Assembly (NCBI GenBank): GCA_025934335.1
Contig: JAICYG010000026.1
Span: forward strand, 1 to 21,302
Direction: 5' to 3'
Length of the DNA: 21,302 nt
Source: Thermoleophilia bacterium
Lineage (GTDB): Bacteria > Actinomycetota > Thermoleophilia > Gaiellales > Gaiellaceae
Shown: positions 8,501 through 16,063 of the stretch, one piece after another
Numbering within the stretch: the first letter of the stretch is position 1
Layout: each line of letters opens with the position of its first letter
Notes under the pieces: generated by a model
The model's database searches: none
The model's input: only the letters and a program-made list of their open reading frames with translations
What the model was told of the DNA's origin: nothing
Made by a program: the position numbers and the translations under genes

Positions 8501-9109
8501 ATGGACAGCATCGATCCGAAGAGCACGGCCCTCGTCATCCAGGACATGCAGAACGACGTGATCATCGAGGGCGGCGCGTTCGCCGACTCCGGCGCGCCGG
8601 CGCACGCAACCTCGCAGAACGTGGTCGAGAACGTGAAGAAGCTCGCGGGCGCGTGCCGGGCCGCCGGCGTGCCGGTGATCCACGTCTGGTACATCGTCGA
8701 GCAGGGCGCGCCGGGGCTGAAGCAGAACGCGCCGCTGTTCGAGGGCGTGAAGGGCGCGAACGCGCTCGTGCGCGGCAGCTGGGGCGCCGCACCGGCCGAC
8801 GGCCTGGAACCGCAGGACGGCGACCACGTCGTCGAGAAGATGCGGATGAACGGCTTCTACGAGACGCGCCTCGACATCCTGCTGCGGGGGCTCGGCGCCG
8901 AGACGCTAGTCGTCACCGGCGCCTGGACGAACATGTCGATCGAGCACACTGCGCGCCACGCCGCCGATGCCGGCTACCGCGCCGTCGTCGCCTCCGACGG
9001 CACCTCGACGGTGAACGACGAGTGGCAACGGGCGGCGCTCGAGTACGCGATGACGAACGTCGCGCAGGTCGCCACCTGCGAGGAGATCGCAGCCGCGCTC
9101 CGTGGCTGA
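8501..9109 (+). CDS. Isochorismatase-fold protein with Ser at the nucleophile position
   Basis: A 202-aa protein of the isochorismatase / cysteine hydrolase superfamily. Asp15 (VIQDMQND) and Lys113 (VVEKMRMNGFYET) of the catalytic triad are present. The nucleophile loop, usually like TNVCVEST, reads TNMSIEHT, so Ser146 (codon tcg) replaces the cysteine used by nicotinamidase, carbamoylsarcosine amidase and maleamate amidase. True isochorismatases also work without that cysteine, cleaving an enol ether. It may therefore not be an amidase. An AGGAGG site overlaps the lactonase stop codon, and the ATG follows directly. The function in the pathway is open. Confidence 0.88.
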   Translation: MDSIDPKSTALVIQDMQNDVIIEGGAFADSGAPAHATSQNVVENVKKLAGACRAAGVPVIHVWYIVEQGAPGLKQNAPLFEGVKGANALVRGSWGAAPADGLEPQDGDHVVEKMRMNGFYETRLDILLRGLGAETLVVTGAWTNMSIEHTARHAADAGYRAVVASDGTSTVNDEWQRAALEYAMTNVAQVATCEEIAAALRG

Positions 9110-9119
9110 GCGGGCCGCC

Positions 9120-9125
9120 TAGACT
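9120..9125 (+). promoter_or_regulatory. -10 box for a leaderless aldehyde dehydrogenase transcript
   Basis: TAGACT lies exactly seven bases before the aldehyde dehydrogenase ATG in a 23-base gap that holds no ribosome site. This suggests a separate leaderless transcript inside the catabolic run. No -35 box is evident. Confidence 0.45.
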
Positions 9126-9132
9126 GGGTCGC

Positions 9133-10566
9133 ATGACGAGCGTCGCGGACACGCCGCTGCTCGAGCTGGCTTCCGACAGCGGCGAGGAGTTCGCGGTCGA
9201 CGACCCCGCGACCGGCGAGACGATCCAGCACGTGCCGCGCATGGGCGCGGCCGAGACGACGCGAGCGCTGCGGGCTGCGGAGGAGGCGCTGCCGGCCTGG
9301 CGCAGCCTGCTCGCGAAGGAGCGGGCGCGGATCATGCGGCGCTGGAGCGACCTGATGCTCGAGCACGAGGACGGGCTTGCGCGCCTGCTGACGACGGAGC
9401 AGGGGAAGCCGCTCGCCGAGTCGCGCGTCGAGATCGCCTATGCGGCGTCGTTCCTCGAGTGGTTCGGGGAGGAGGCGAAGCGCGTCTACGGCGACACGAT
9501 CCCCACCTACATGCGCGACCGGCGGATCGTCGTCACCAAGGAGCCGGTCGGCGTGACGGCGGGCATCACGCCGTGGAACTTCCCCGCCGCGATGGTGACG
9601 CGCAAGGCGGCGCCGGCGCTCGCCGCGGGTTGCACGATGGTGCTGAAGCCCGCCGAGCAGACGCCGCTCTCGGCGCTCGCCGTCGCGAAGCTCGCCGAGG
9701 AGGCGGGGCTCCCCGCCGGCGTGCTCGGCATCGTCACCGGCAGCGCCGAGGACGCTCCCGCGATCGGGCGCACGCTCACGTCGAGCCCGATCGTGCGGAA
9801 GCTCGGCTTCACCGGCTCGACCGAGGTCGGGAAGCTCCTGATGGCGCAGTGCGCCGGGCAGGTGAAGAAGGTCTCGCTCGAGCTGGGCGGGAACGCGCCG
9901 TTCATCGTCTTCGACGACGCCGACCTCGACGAGGCCGTCGCGGGCGCGCTCACCTGCAAGTACCGGAACTCCGGCCAGACCTGCATCTCCGCGAACCGGA
10001 TCCTCGTCCAGGCGCCGGTGTACGACGAGTTCGTCGCGCGCCTCACCGAAGCCGCGGCGGAGCTGAAGGTCGGGTCGGGGCTCGACCCCGAAACGAAGGT
10101 CGGGCCGCTGATCGAGCAGCAGGCGATCGAGAAGGTCGAGCGTCACGTCGCCGACGCGCTCGACCGCGGCGGCGAGCTGCTCACGGGCGGCGAGGGACTG
10201 GGCGGCCTCTTCTACCGGCCGACCGTGATCGCGGGCGTGACCGCGGATGCGGCCATGTCGTGCGAGGAGACGTTCGGGCCGGTCGCCGGCGTCGCGCGCT
10301 TCGAGACCGAGGACGAGGCGATCCGGCTCGCGAACGACACGCCCTACGGGCTCGCCTCGTACTTCTACAGCCGCGACATCGGCCGCATCTGGCGCGTCTC
10401 CGAGGCGCTCGAGTACGGGATCCTCGGCATCAACACCGGCGTCATCTCGACCGAGGTCGCGCCGTTCGGTGGCGTGAAGGAATCGGGCATCGGCCGCGAG
10501 GGCTCGAAGTACGGCATCGACGAGTGGCTCGAGATCAAGTACCTCTGCATCGGTGGTGTCGAATGA
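9133..10566 (+). CDS. NAD(P)-dependent aldehyde dehydrogenase, succinate-semialdehyde type
   Basis: A 477-aa aldehyde dehydrogenase close in length and pattern to GabD-type succinate-semialdehyde dehydrogenases. Catalytic residues are Cys284 (SGQTCISANR) and Glu250 (LELGGN), with Asn149 (PWNF) for the oxyanion and Lys172 (LKPAE) for the cofactor. GFTGST (225-230) forms the dinucleotide loop. It oxidises an aldehyde or semialdehyde to the acid and is the likely step passing carbon to central metabolism, perhaps succinate semialdehyde; related 2-aminomuconate-semialdehyde enzymes are an alternative. It overlaps the NIPSNAP gene as ATGA and has its own predicted leaderless promoter. Confidence 0.93.
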   Translation: MTSVADTPLLELASDSGEEFAVDDPATGETIQHVPRMGAAETTRALRAAEEALPAWRSLLAKERARIMRRWSDLMLEHEDGLARLLTTEQGKPLAESRVEIAYAASFLEWFGEEAKRVYGDTIPTYMRDRRIVVTKEPVGVTAGITPWNFPAAMVTRKAAPALAAGCTMVLKPAEQTPLSALAVAKLAEEAGLPAGVLGIVTGSAEDAPAIGRTLTSSPIVRKLGFTGSTEVGKLLMAQCAGQVKKVSLELGGNAPFIVFDDADLDEAVAGALTCKYRNSGQTCISANRILVQAPVYDEFVARLTEAAAELKVGSGLDPETKVGPLIEQQAIEKVERHVADALDRGGELLTGGEGLGGLFYRPTVIAGVTADAAMSCEETFGPVAGVARFETEDEAIRLANDTPYGLASYFYSRDIGRIWRVSEALEYGILGINTGVISTEVAPFGGVKESGIGREGSKYGIDEWLEIKYLCIGGVE

Positions 10567-10877
10567 TCCTCGAGCAGCGCGACTACCACGTCTTCACCGG
10601 CAAGCTGAACGAGGTCGTGCGCCTGTACGAGGAGGAGGGCGTCGCGCTGCAGGAGGAGTACCTCGGCACGTTCGTCGGCGCGTTCACCACCGACGTCGGC
10701 TCCCTTTCGACGTACACCGCCTTCTGGAGCTACCCGAGCTACGCCGAGCGCGAGCAGCGGCGCGCGAAGCTGCAGGCCGACCCACGCTGGCGTGACTTCC
10801 TGGCGCGCCTGCAGCCGCTCCTGCACACGCAGCAGAACCGGATCCTCGTCCCGACGTCGTACTCGCCGCTTCGCTGA
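10563..10877 (+). CDS. NIPSNAP-family protein
   Basis: A 104-aa protein of the NIPSNAP family (dimeric alpha/beta barrel fold). The family pattern is visible: an opening LEQRDYHVFTGKLNEVV, a central LGTFVGAFTTDVG, the WSYPSYAEREQRR segment and a late NRILVP. Bacterial members often sit in catabolic operons, but their biochemical role is poorly known. It overlaps the aldehyde dehydrogenase by four bases and shares one base with the SDR start (TGATG), so it is made with both. A monooxygenase-like or accessory role cannot be decided. Confidence 0.85.
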   Translation: MILEQRDYHVFTGKLNEVVRLYEEEGVALQEEYLGTFVGAFTTDVGSLSTYTAFWSYPSYAEREQRRAKLQADPRWRDFLARLQPLLHTQQNRILVPTSYSPLR

Positions 10878-11611
10878 TGCAGGGCAAGGTCGCGATCGTG
10901 ACCGGCGGGTCGCAGGGGATCGGCCGCGCCATCGCAGAGGGCCTCGCGCGTGCCGGCGCGCGCATCGTCGTCGCCGACCTGCAGGGCGCGGAGGACGCGG
11001 CGGCCGCGTTCCCGGACGGCGTCGGCATCGGCGCCGACGTCGCGAACGAGGACGACGTCCGCCGCCTCGTCGCGGAGGTGGTCGACCGCTGCGGCGCCGT
11101 CGACGTCCTCGTCAACAACGCGGGCCTCTACGCGTCGCTCGAGATGCGGCCGTTCGACCAGATCCCGCTCGAGGAGTGGCGCAAGGTGATGGACGTGAAC
11201 GTCGCCTCGATGTTCCTCATGTGCCGCGAGGTGGTGCCGAGGATGCGCGAACGCGGCGGCAAGATCGTCAACATCTCCTCCGGGACGCCGTTCCGGGGCG
11301 TCCCGTTCCTGCTCCACTACGTCACCTCGAAGGGCGCGATCGTCGCCTTGACGCGCGCGCTCGCGAAGGAGGTCGGCAAGGACGGGATCCTCGTCAACTG
11401 CGTCGCGCCCGGCTTCACCATGTCGGCGGGCGTCGAGGCGCACCCCGACGTGGTCGAGAAGCTGCGCGACGTGTCCGTCTCCGCGCGCACGCTCCAGCGC
11501 GACCAGGTGCCGGAGGACGTGGTCGGCGCCGTCGTCTTCCTCTGCGGCCCGCAGTCGGACTTCGTCACCGGCCAGACGATCGTGATCGACGGCGGCCAGT
11601 ACTTCCATTGA
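10877..11611 (+). CDS. Classical short-chain dehydrogenase/reductase
   Basis: A 244-aa classical SDR. TGGSQGIG (9-16) binds the cofactor, NNAG is at 80-83, Ser134 or Ser135 and YVTSK (Tyr148, Lys152) form the catalytic site, and the C-terminal segment FVTGQTIVIDGGQYF is typical. An acidic residue at the end of the second beta strand (VVADL) suggests NAD rather than NADP. It converts an alcohol and a ketone of unknown identity. The ATG shares one base with the NIPSNAP stop. It could also be an oxo-acyl reductase by family, but the catabolic neighbours argue against fatty-acid synthesis. Confidence 0.92.
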   Translation: MQGKVAIVTGGSQGIGRAIAEGLARAGARIVVADLQGAEDAAAAFPDGVGIGADVANEDDVRRLVAEVVDRCGAVDVLVNNAGLYASLEMRPFDQIPLEEWRKVMDVNVASMFLMCREVVPRMRERGGKIVNISSGTPFRGVPFLLHYVTSKGAIVALTRALAKEVGKDGILVNCVAPGFTMSAGVEAHPDVVEKLRDVSVSARTLQRDQVPEDVVGAVVFLCGPQSDFVTGQTIVIDGGQYFH

Positions 11612-11621
11612 GCGGCGGAAT

Positions 11622-12113
11622 TTGATCCTCCGGCTCACCGACCATCCGGAGGGCGTGGAGACCGGTCCCGGCGACCACGTCGTCTACGACGTCGCCGCGG
11701 ACACGGCCTTCGTCGGAGCCGGGCGCGTCGAGGGACGGGCGCTCGTGTGGGAGCTGACGGAGCGCCCGCGCGGCGACCACCTGCTCCGCTGCGACCGGGT
11801 CGACTTCCCGCCCGGCGGCGTCGCCTACCTGCACACGCATCCGGGGCCGGGGCTGCGTGTGCTGCTCACCGGACGGATCCGCATCGAGACGCAGGGCACG
11901 TCACACGAGTACGGGCCGTTCGAGTGGTGGTACGAGACGGGGCCCGACCCGGTGTACGCGGCGGCATCCGAGGGGGAGGCGACGGCGTTCGTCCGCGTGC
12001 TCGTGCTGCCGGACGAGTGGGAAGGGAAGCGGACGATCTCCTACGTCGACCCGGCGGATGCCGACAAGCCGAAGACGCAGAGCGCCCGGATCTACCTCGA
12101 GCACCGGCTGTGA
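11622..12113 (+). CDS. Cupin-like protein, function unknown
   Basis: A 163-aa protein with a single cupin-like core (about 55-130). It has YLHTHPGPGLRVLLTGR, giving His71 and His73, and a FEWWYETGPDPVYAAA segment in place of a standard second motif. The start is taken as the TTG ten bases after the SDR stop, with GCGGCGGAA as a weak ribosome site; a GTG about 12 codons further in is possible. It ends in a GTGA overlap with the TPP enzyme gene. It is unlike the cupin at 252-662 in sequence and may be a metal-dependent enzyme or a binding protein for a pathway acid. Confidence 0.75.
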   Translation: MILRLTDHPEGVETGPGDHVVYDVAADTAFVGAGRVEGRALVWELTERPRGDHLLRCDRVDFPPGGVAYLHTHPGPGLRVLLTGRIRIETQGTSHEYGPFEWWYETGPDPVYAAASEGEATAFVRVLVLPDEWEGKRTISYVDPADADKPKTQSARIYLEHRL

Positions 12114-13762
12114 CGCGCCACGGCGGCGCCTTGCTCGCCGACCAGCTCGCGGTGCACGGCGTCGACACCGCGTTCTGCGTCCCGGGCGAGAGCTACCTGC
12201 CGCTCCTCGACGGGCTGCACGGCTCCTCGATCCGGCTCGTCACCTGCCGGCACGAGGCCGGTGCGGCGAACATGGCGGAGGCGCACGCGAAGCTGACCGG
12301 CCGGCCCGGCGTGTGCATGGTCACGCGGGGGCCCGGTGCGACGCACGCCGCGGTCGGCGTGCACACCGCCTTCCAGGACTCGACGCCGCTGCTCCTGCTC
12401 GTCGGGCAGGTCGCGTCCGACCAGGAGGAGCGCGAGGCGTTCCAGGAGATCGACTACCGGCGCATGTTCGGGCCGACGGCGAAGTGGGTCGCGCAGGTCG
12501 ACCGCGTCGACCGCATCCCGGAGCTCGTCGCGCGCGCGTTCTCGACCGCCTGCGCGGGGCGTCCCGGGCCGGTCGTGCTCGCGCTGCCCGAGGACGTGCT
12601 CGCGGCGGAGAGCGACGCGCCGGACGCCGCCGCGTTCAGGGTCGCGCGCGCCGCCCCGGACCCCGTCGCGGTCGAGGAGGCGGCCGGGCTCCTCTCCCGC
12701 GCCGAGCGCCCGTTCGCGATCGTCGGGGGAGGCGGCTGGACGGCCGGCGCGACCGCGTGCCTGCAGCCGTTCCTCGAGCGGGCGCGGATCCCGGCCGGTG
12801 CGGCGTTCCGGCGCCAGGACGCGCTCGACAACGACTCGCCAGCGTACGCCGGCGACGTCGGCATCGGCATCAACCCGAAGCTCGCTGCCCGCGTCCGGGA
12901 GGCGGACGTCCTGCTCGTGATCGGAGCACGGCTCGGCGAGATGACGACGTCGCGCTACACGCTGCTCGACGTGCCGCGTCCCCGCCAGGCGCTCGTCCAC
13001 GTGCACCCGGGCGCGGAGGAGCTCGGCCGCGTCTACCAGCCGGACGTGCCGGTGCTTTCCGCGCCCGAGCCGTTCTGCGCGGCGCTCGCGCGCCACGACC
13101 TCGCGCCGAGGCCGTCCGCGTGGGCGGACGGCGCGCGCGCCGACTACGAGACCTGGGTTCGCCACGACCCGATGCCGGGCGCGCTCGACCTCGGCGAGTG
13201 CATCGCCCACCTGCGCGCGCGCGTGCCCGACGCGATCGTCACGAACGGGGCCGGCAACCACACGGTCTGGATCCACCGGTTCTGGCAGTTCCACACGTTC
13301 CCGAGCCAGCTCGCGCCGACAAGCGGCGCGATGGGGTACGGCGTCCCCGCGGCGGTCGCGGCGAAGCTCGCCGCTCCCGAGCGGACGGTGATCTGCTTCT
13401 CGGGAGACGGCGACTTCCTGATGCTCGGCCAGGAGCTCGCGACGGCCGTCCAGTACGAGGCGCCGATCGTGGTGCTCGTGGTCGAGAACGGCATGTACGG
13501 GACGATCCGGATGCACCAGGAGCGCCTCTTCCCGGGTCGCGTCGTCGGCACCGACCTCGTCAACCCCGACTTCGCCGCGTACGCGCGCGCCTTCGGCGGG
13601 CACGGCGAGAGCGTCGAGCGCACGGCCGACTTCCCGGGCGCGCTCGAGCGGGCGCTCGAGTCCGGGCTGCCGTCCGTCCTCTCGCTCCGCATCGACCCCG
13701 AGGCGATCAGCCCCCGCGCCACGCTCAGCGGCGTGCGCGCGGCGGCGGCGGGCCGCGCGTGA
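12110..13762 (+). CDS. Thiamine-diphosphate enzyme of the IlvB/benzoylformate decarboxylase group
   Basis: A 550-aa three-domain TPP enzyme: the pyrimidine-binding domain holds Glu49 (CRHEAGAANMAE), which activates the cofactor; the central domain spans about 190-335; and the PP domain has SGDGDFLMLGQE (431-442) with Asn460 of the GDG...N metal motif. Family members decarboxylate 2-oxo acids or ligate the resulting carbanion (acetolactate synthase, glyoxylate carboligase, benzoylformate decarboxylase, sulfoacetaldehyde acetyltransferase). No small regulatory subunit gene is adjacent, which argues against valine/isoleucine synthesis. In this run it probably decarboxylates a 2-oxo acid to an aldehyde for the aldehyde dehydrogenase (inference). 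GTG start in a GTGA overlap; it also ends in GTGA. Confidence 0.9.
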   Translation: MTRHGGALLADQLAVHGVDTAFCVPGESYLPLLDGLHGSSIRLVTCRHEAGAANMAEAHAKLTGRPGVCMVTRGPGATHAAVGVHTAFQDSTPLLLLVGQVASDQEEREAFQEIDYRRMFGPTAKWVAQVDRVDRIPELVARAFSTACAGRPGPVVLALPEDVLAAESDAPDAAAFRVARAAPDPVAVEEAAGLLSRAERPFAIVGGGGWTAGATACLQPFLERARIPAGAAFRRQDALDNDSPAYAGDVGIGINPKLAARVREADVLLVIGARLGEMTTSRYTLLDVPRPRQALVHVHPGAEELGRVYQPDVPVLSAPEPFCAALARHDLAPRPSAWADGARADYETWVRHDPMPGALDLGECIAHLRARVPDAIVTNGAGNHTVWIHRFWQFHTFPSQLAPTSGAMGYGVPAAVAAKLAAPERTVICFSGDGDFLMLGQELATAVQYEAPIVVLVVENGMYGTIRMHQERLFPGRVVGTDLVNPDFAAYARAFGGHGESVERTADFPGALERALESGLPSVLSLRIDPEAISPRATLSGVRAAAAGRA

Positions 13763-14148
13763 GCCGGCGTGAGGAGTATCGCGTCCCAGGCCAGGCGGAG
13801 CCGATCAGCCACTACACCGACGCCGTGCGCGCGGGCGACCTGCTCTTCGTGTCGGGCTGTGTCCCCGTCGACGCCGACGGCAACCTCGTCGGCGGGGACG
13901 ACGTGGTCGCTCAGGCACGGCACGTGTTCGCGAACGTCGGCGCGGTGCTCGCCGCGGCCGGAGCGAGCTTCGCCGACGTGGTGAAGGTGACGGTGTTCCT
14001 CCTCGACGTTGACGACCGCACGGCGGTGAACGAGGTGCGAAAGGAGGTGTTCGGGGAGACGAGGCCTGCGAGCACGCTCGTCGAGGTGAGCCGGCTCGCC
14101 GTGCCCGGCGCGCGGATCGAGGTCGAGGCGACGGCGCTCCTCCGATGA
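13759..14148 (+). CDS. RidA-fold protein lacking the catalytic arginine
   Basis: A 129-aa protein of the RidA/YjgF/UK114 family, with FVSGCVPVDADGNLVGG (30-46), the VVKVTVFLLDV strand and RPASTLVEVSRLAVPGARIEVEATAL at the end. In RidA enzymes that hydrolyse 2-aminoacrylate the segment reads PARS-V-V with the key Arg105; here the aligned residue is Ser105. It therefore belongs with the Rid subgroups that lack this arginine and may be a specific catabolic deaminase or another hydrolase rather than a general imine-detoxifying enzyme. It lies between the TPP enzyme (GTGA overlap) and the amidase (ATGA overlap), which suggests a nitrogen-containing substrate. Confidence 0.88.
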   Translation: MSRREEYRVPGQAEPISHYTDAVRAGDLLFVSGCVPVDADGNLVGGDDVVAQARHVFANVGAVLAAAGASFADVVKVTVFLLDVDDRTAVNEVRKEVFGETRPASTLVEVSRLAVPGARIEVEATALLR

Positions 14149-15272
14149 GCGATCCGTACGACGCGCTGATCACCGAGGTCGAGGCGGCGCCCGCGCGTCG
14201 CGGTCCGCTCCACGGGCTGCGGCTCGTCGTCAAGGACCTGATCGACACCGCCGGCGTCCGGACGACCTACGGCTCGAGGATCCACGCCGACCACGTGCCG
14301 GAGCGGACGGCGACGGCGGTCGAGCGGCTCGTCGCCGCAGGCGCCGTCGTCACGGGGAAGGCGAACCTGCACGAGTTCGCGTGGGGCGTGACGAGCCAGA
14401 ACCCGTGGTACGGCACCGTCCAGAACCCGCGGCTGCCGGGTCGCACGACCGGCGGGTCGTCGGGGGGGAACGCGGCTGCGCTCGCGGCTGGCATGTGCGA
14501 GCTCGGCCTCGGCACCGACACCGGCTGCTCCGTCCGCCTGCCCGCCGCCTGCTGCGGTGTCGTCGGCCTGAAGCCGAGCTGGGGGAGGGTTCCCGTCGAC
14601 GGCGTCTACCCGCTCTGCCGGACGTTCGACACGGTCGGACCGATGGCGACGACGGTCGCGGACGCGGCTGCGATGTGGAGCGTCCTCGCCGAGGCGCCGC
14701 TGCCGGAGCCGCGGCTCGCCGGGCTGCGCGTGGGTCTCCTCACGCGCCCGCCGTCGGTCGGCGGCCCGGCGGCGTCCGCGAACCCGGCGGCGGAGGCGCA
14801 CGTGGAGACGCTCGAGTCGCTCGGCGCGACCGTCGTCGAGGCGACGATCCCCGAGCCGAGCGACGACACGTGGCCGCTCTTCTTCCACGAGGCCGCCGAG
14901 GCGCATCGCGAGACGTTCCCCGCTCGCGCCGACGAGTACGGCGACAACGTCCGCGCGAAGCTCGAGCTGGCGCAGCAGGTCGACCCGGCCGAGGTCGAGC
15001 GGGCGCGCGCCGCCGTCGCCGAGTGGCGGCGCCACGTGCCGGACGTCGACCTGTATCTCTCCCCCACGATCGGCGTGCCCGTGCCGCCGGTCGACTGCGA
15101 CGAGCTCGACGTGCGGATCCCGCTGACCGCGTTCCTGCGGCCGTTCAACGTCCTCGGCTGGGCGGCGCTCGCGATCGGCGACCTGCAGCTCGTCGCCCCG
15201 CGCGACGAGACGGTGCTCGCAGCCGGGCTCGCCTGGGCGCGCGAGGTCGGTCCGCCTAACGGACCGGCGTGA
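14145..15272 (+). CDS. Amidase-signature hydrolase
   Basis: A 375-aa amidase-signature enzyme with the Ser-cisSer-Lys triad: Lys30 (LVVKDLID), Ser105 (TTGGSSGG) and Ser129. The Ser105-Ser129 spacing of 24 equals that in FAAH. The nucleophile loop is TDTGCSVR, with Cys replacing the usual second Gly of DTGGS. It is shorter than many relatives (450-500 aa), with a reduced C-terminal region. It would release ammonia or an amine from an amide intermediate, or act on a ureido compound. A GatA role is unlikely because no gatB or gatC is present. It is the last gene of the catabolic run; its 3' end overlaps the convergent lipoprotein gene by 17 bases. Confidence 0.9.
   Translation: MSDPYDALITEVEAAPARRGPLHGLRLVVKDLIDTAGVRTTYGSRIHADHVPERTATAVERLVAAGAVVTGKANLHEFAWGVTSQNPWYGTVQNPRLPGRTTGGSSGGNAAALAAGMCELGLGTDTGCSVRLPAACCGVVGLKPSWGRVPVDGVYPLCRTFDTVGPMATTVADAAAMWSVLAEAPLPEPRLAGLRVGLLTRPPSVGGPAASANPAAEAHVETLESLGATVVEATIPEPSDDTWPLFFHEAAEAHRETFPARADEYGDNVRAKLELAQQVDPAEVERARAAVAEWRRHVPDVDLYLSPTIGVPVPPVDCDELDVRIPLTAFLRPFNVLGWAALAIGDLQLVAPRDETVLAAGLAWAREVGPPNGPA
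15248..15266. terminator. Hairpin within the convergent gene overlap
   Basis: CGGTCCG (15248-15254) and CGGACCG (15260-15266) form a 7-bp stem around CCTAA, which includes the lipoprotein stop codon. It sits in and beside the 17-base overlap of the amidase and lipoprotein genes and could terminate transcripts in both directions. No T-tract is seen on either side. Confidence 0.5.
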
Positions 15273-16044
15273 TGTCCTTCGTCGATCGTGCCGGCGGCGG
15301 CGTCACGTCGACCGTCGTCCCGAACGAGTCGTACGAGGTGTCGACGGCGATCGGCGTCCCCTGCGGCGTCGCGTAGGCGACGATCACGCGCCGGATCCGG
15401 CCCTTGCCGTCGATCCAGAACTTGGCGTTGAAGTCGGCGCGCGGGTAGTCCGCGCGCAGCGCGCCCGCCACGAGCGTCCGCCTCGCGGACGGCACGCGTT
15501 GCTCGACGAGGGTCGGGTCGACCCGCGCCCAGAAGAGGGCGCCGTCGGCGACCCGGCGGTCGAGCTTCACCGTCCGGGCCCCGAAGGCGAGATACAGAGG
15601 CGTCACCGCATGCGCGACCTCGTCCGGGTGCTGCGCCTTCTCCCGCGCGGTCAGCTTGCGCTCGTCGAGGCGCGTCCACGGCCTCACCTCCGGCGACGAC
15701 ATCGCTGCCTGCACGTTCGCGTTCGAGTAGGTGATGGGGCCGTCGACGATCACCTCGCCGGGAATGCTCTGGCCGGGGCTCAGCCGGTAGAGGTGGGCGC
15801 GGCGGCCGTCGAGCGAGAGGCTGCCGCGGTCGTGCGCCTCGACCCGCGTGCCCGAGAGCACGAGCGCCGTCGTCTGGACGAAGCGCGCGCTGCCGGCGGC
15901 GAGGGTGCGGGTGCGTGCCTGCTCGAGGGAGGGGAGCGGCGTCTGCCGGGCGGGCGCGGTGGTCCTGGGCGCCGCCGGGTCGCTGCTGCCGCCGCACGCG
16001 GTGAGGCAGAGCGCCAGGGCGAGAAGCGGAAGGACCCGGCGCAC
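15256..16044 (-). CDS. Secreted lipoprotein, unknown function
   Basis: A 262-aa protein with a lipoprotein signal peptide: MRRV, a hydrophobic run, then lipobox LTAC with Cys17 followed by GGSSDP and a Pro/Thr-rich spacer. The mature part alternates beta strands (LSLDGRRAHLYRL, FNAKFWIDGKGRIRRVIVAY), recalling LppX/LprG- or LolA-like lipid-binding lipoproteins, but I cannot assign a family firmly. The GTG at 16044 is chosen over one at 16053 because a TACAGT box lies seven bases before it and it gives a compact signal peptide. It is convergent with the amidase and downstream of the LysR gene, so any link to the pathway is doubtful. Confidence 0.8.
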   Translation of the reverse strand: MRRVLPLLALALCLTACGGSSDPAAPRTTAPARQTPLPSLEQARTRTLAAGSARFVQTTALVLSGTRVEAHDRGSLSLDGRRAHLYRLSPGQSIPGEVIVDGPITYSNANVQAAMSSPEVRPWTRLDERKLTAREKAQHPDEVAHAVTPLYLAFGARTVKLDRRVADGALFWARVDPTLVEQRVPSARRTLVAGALRADYPRADFNAKFWIDGKGRIRRVIVAYATPQGTPIAVDTSYDSFGTTVDVTPPPARSTKDITPVR

Positions 16045-16051
16045 GCGCGCC

Positions 16052-16057
16052 ACTGTA
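16052..16057 (-). promoter_or_regulatory. -10 box before the lipoprotein gene
   Basis: On the minus strand TACAGT lies seven bases before the GTG at 16044. The box lies in the short gap after the LysR gene. It supports the shorter start and a leaderless message. Confidence 0.35.
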
Positions 16058-16063
16058 GCCGCC

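Noticed and set aside
12110..13762. Acetolactate synthase for branched-chain amino acid synthesis
   Set aside because: No small subunit gene, ilvC or leu gene is adjacent, and the gene is locked by GTGA overlaps into a catabolic run.
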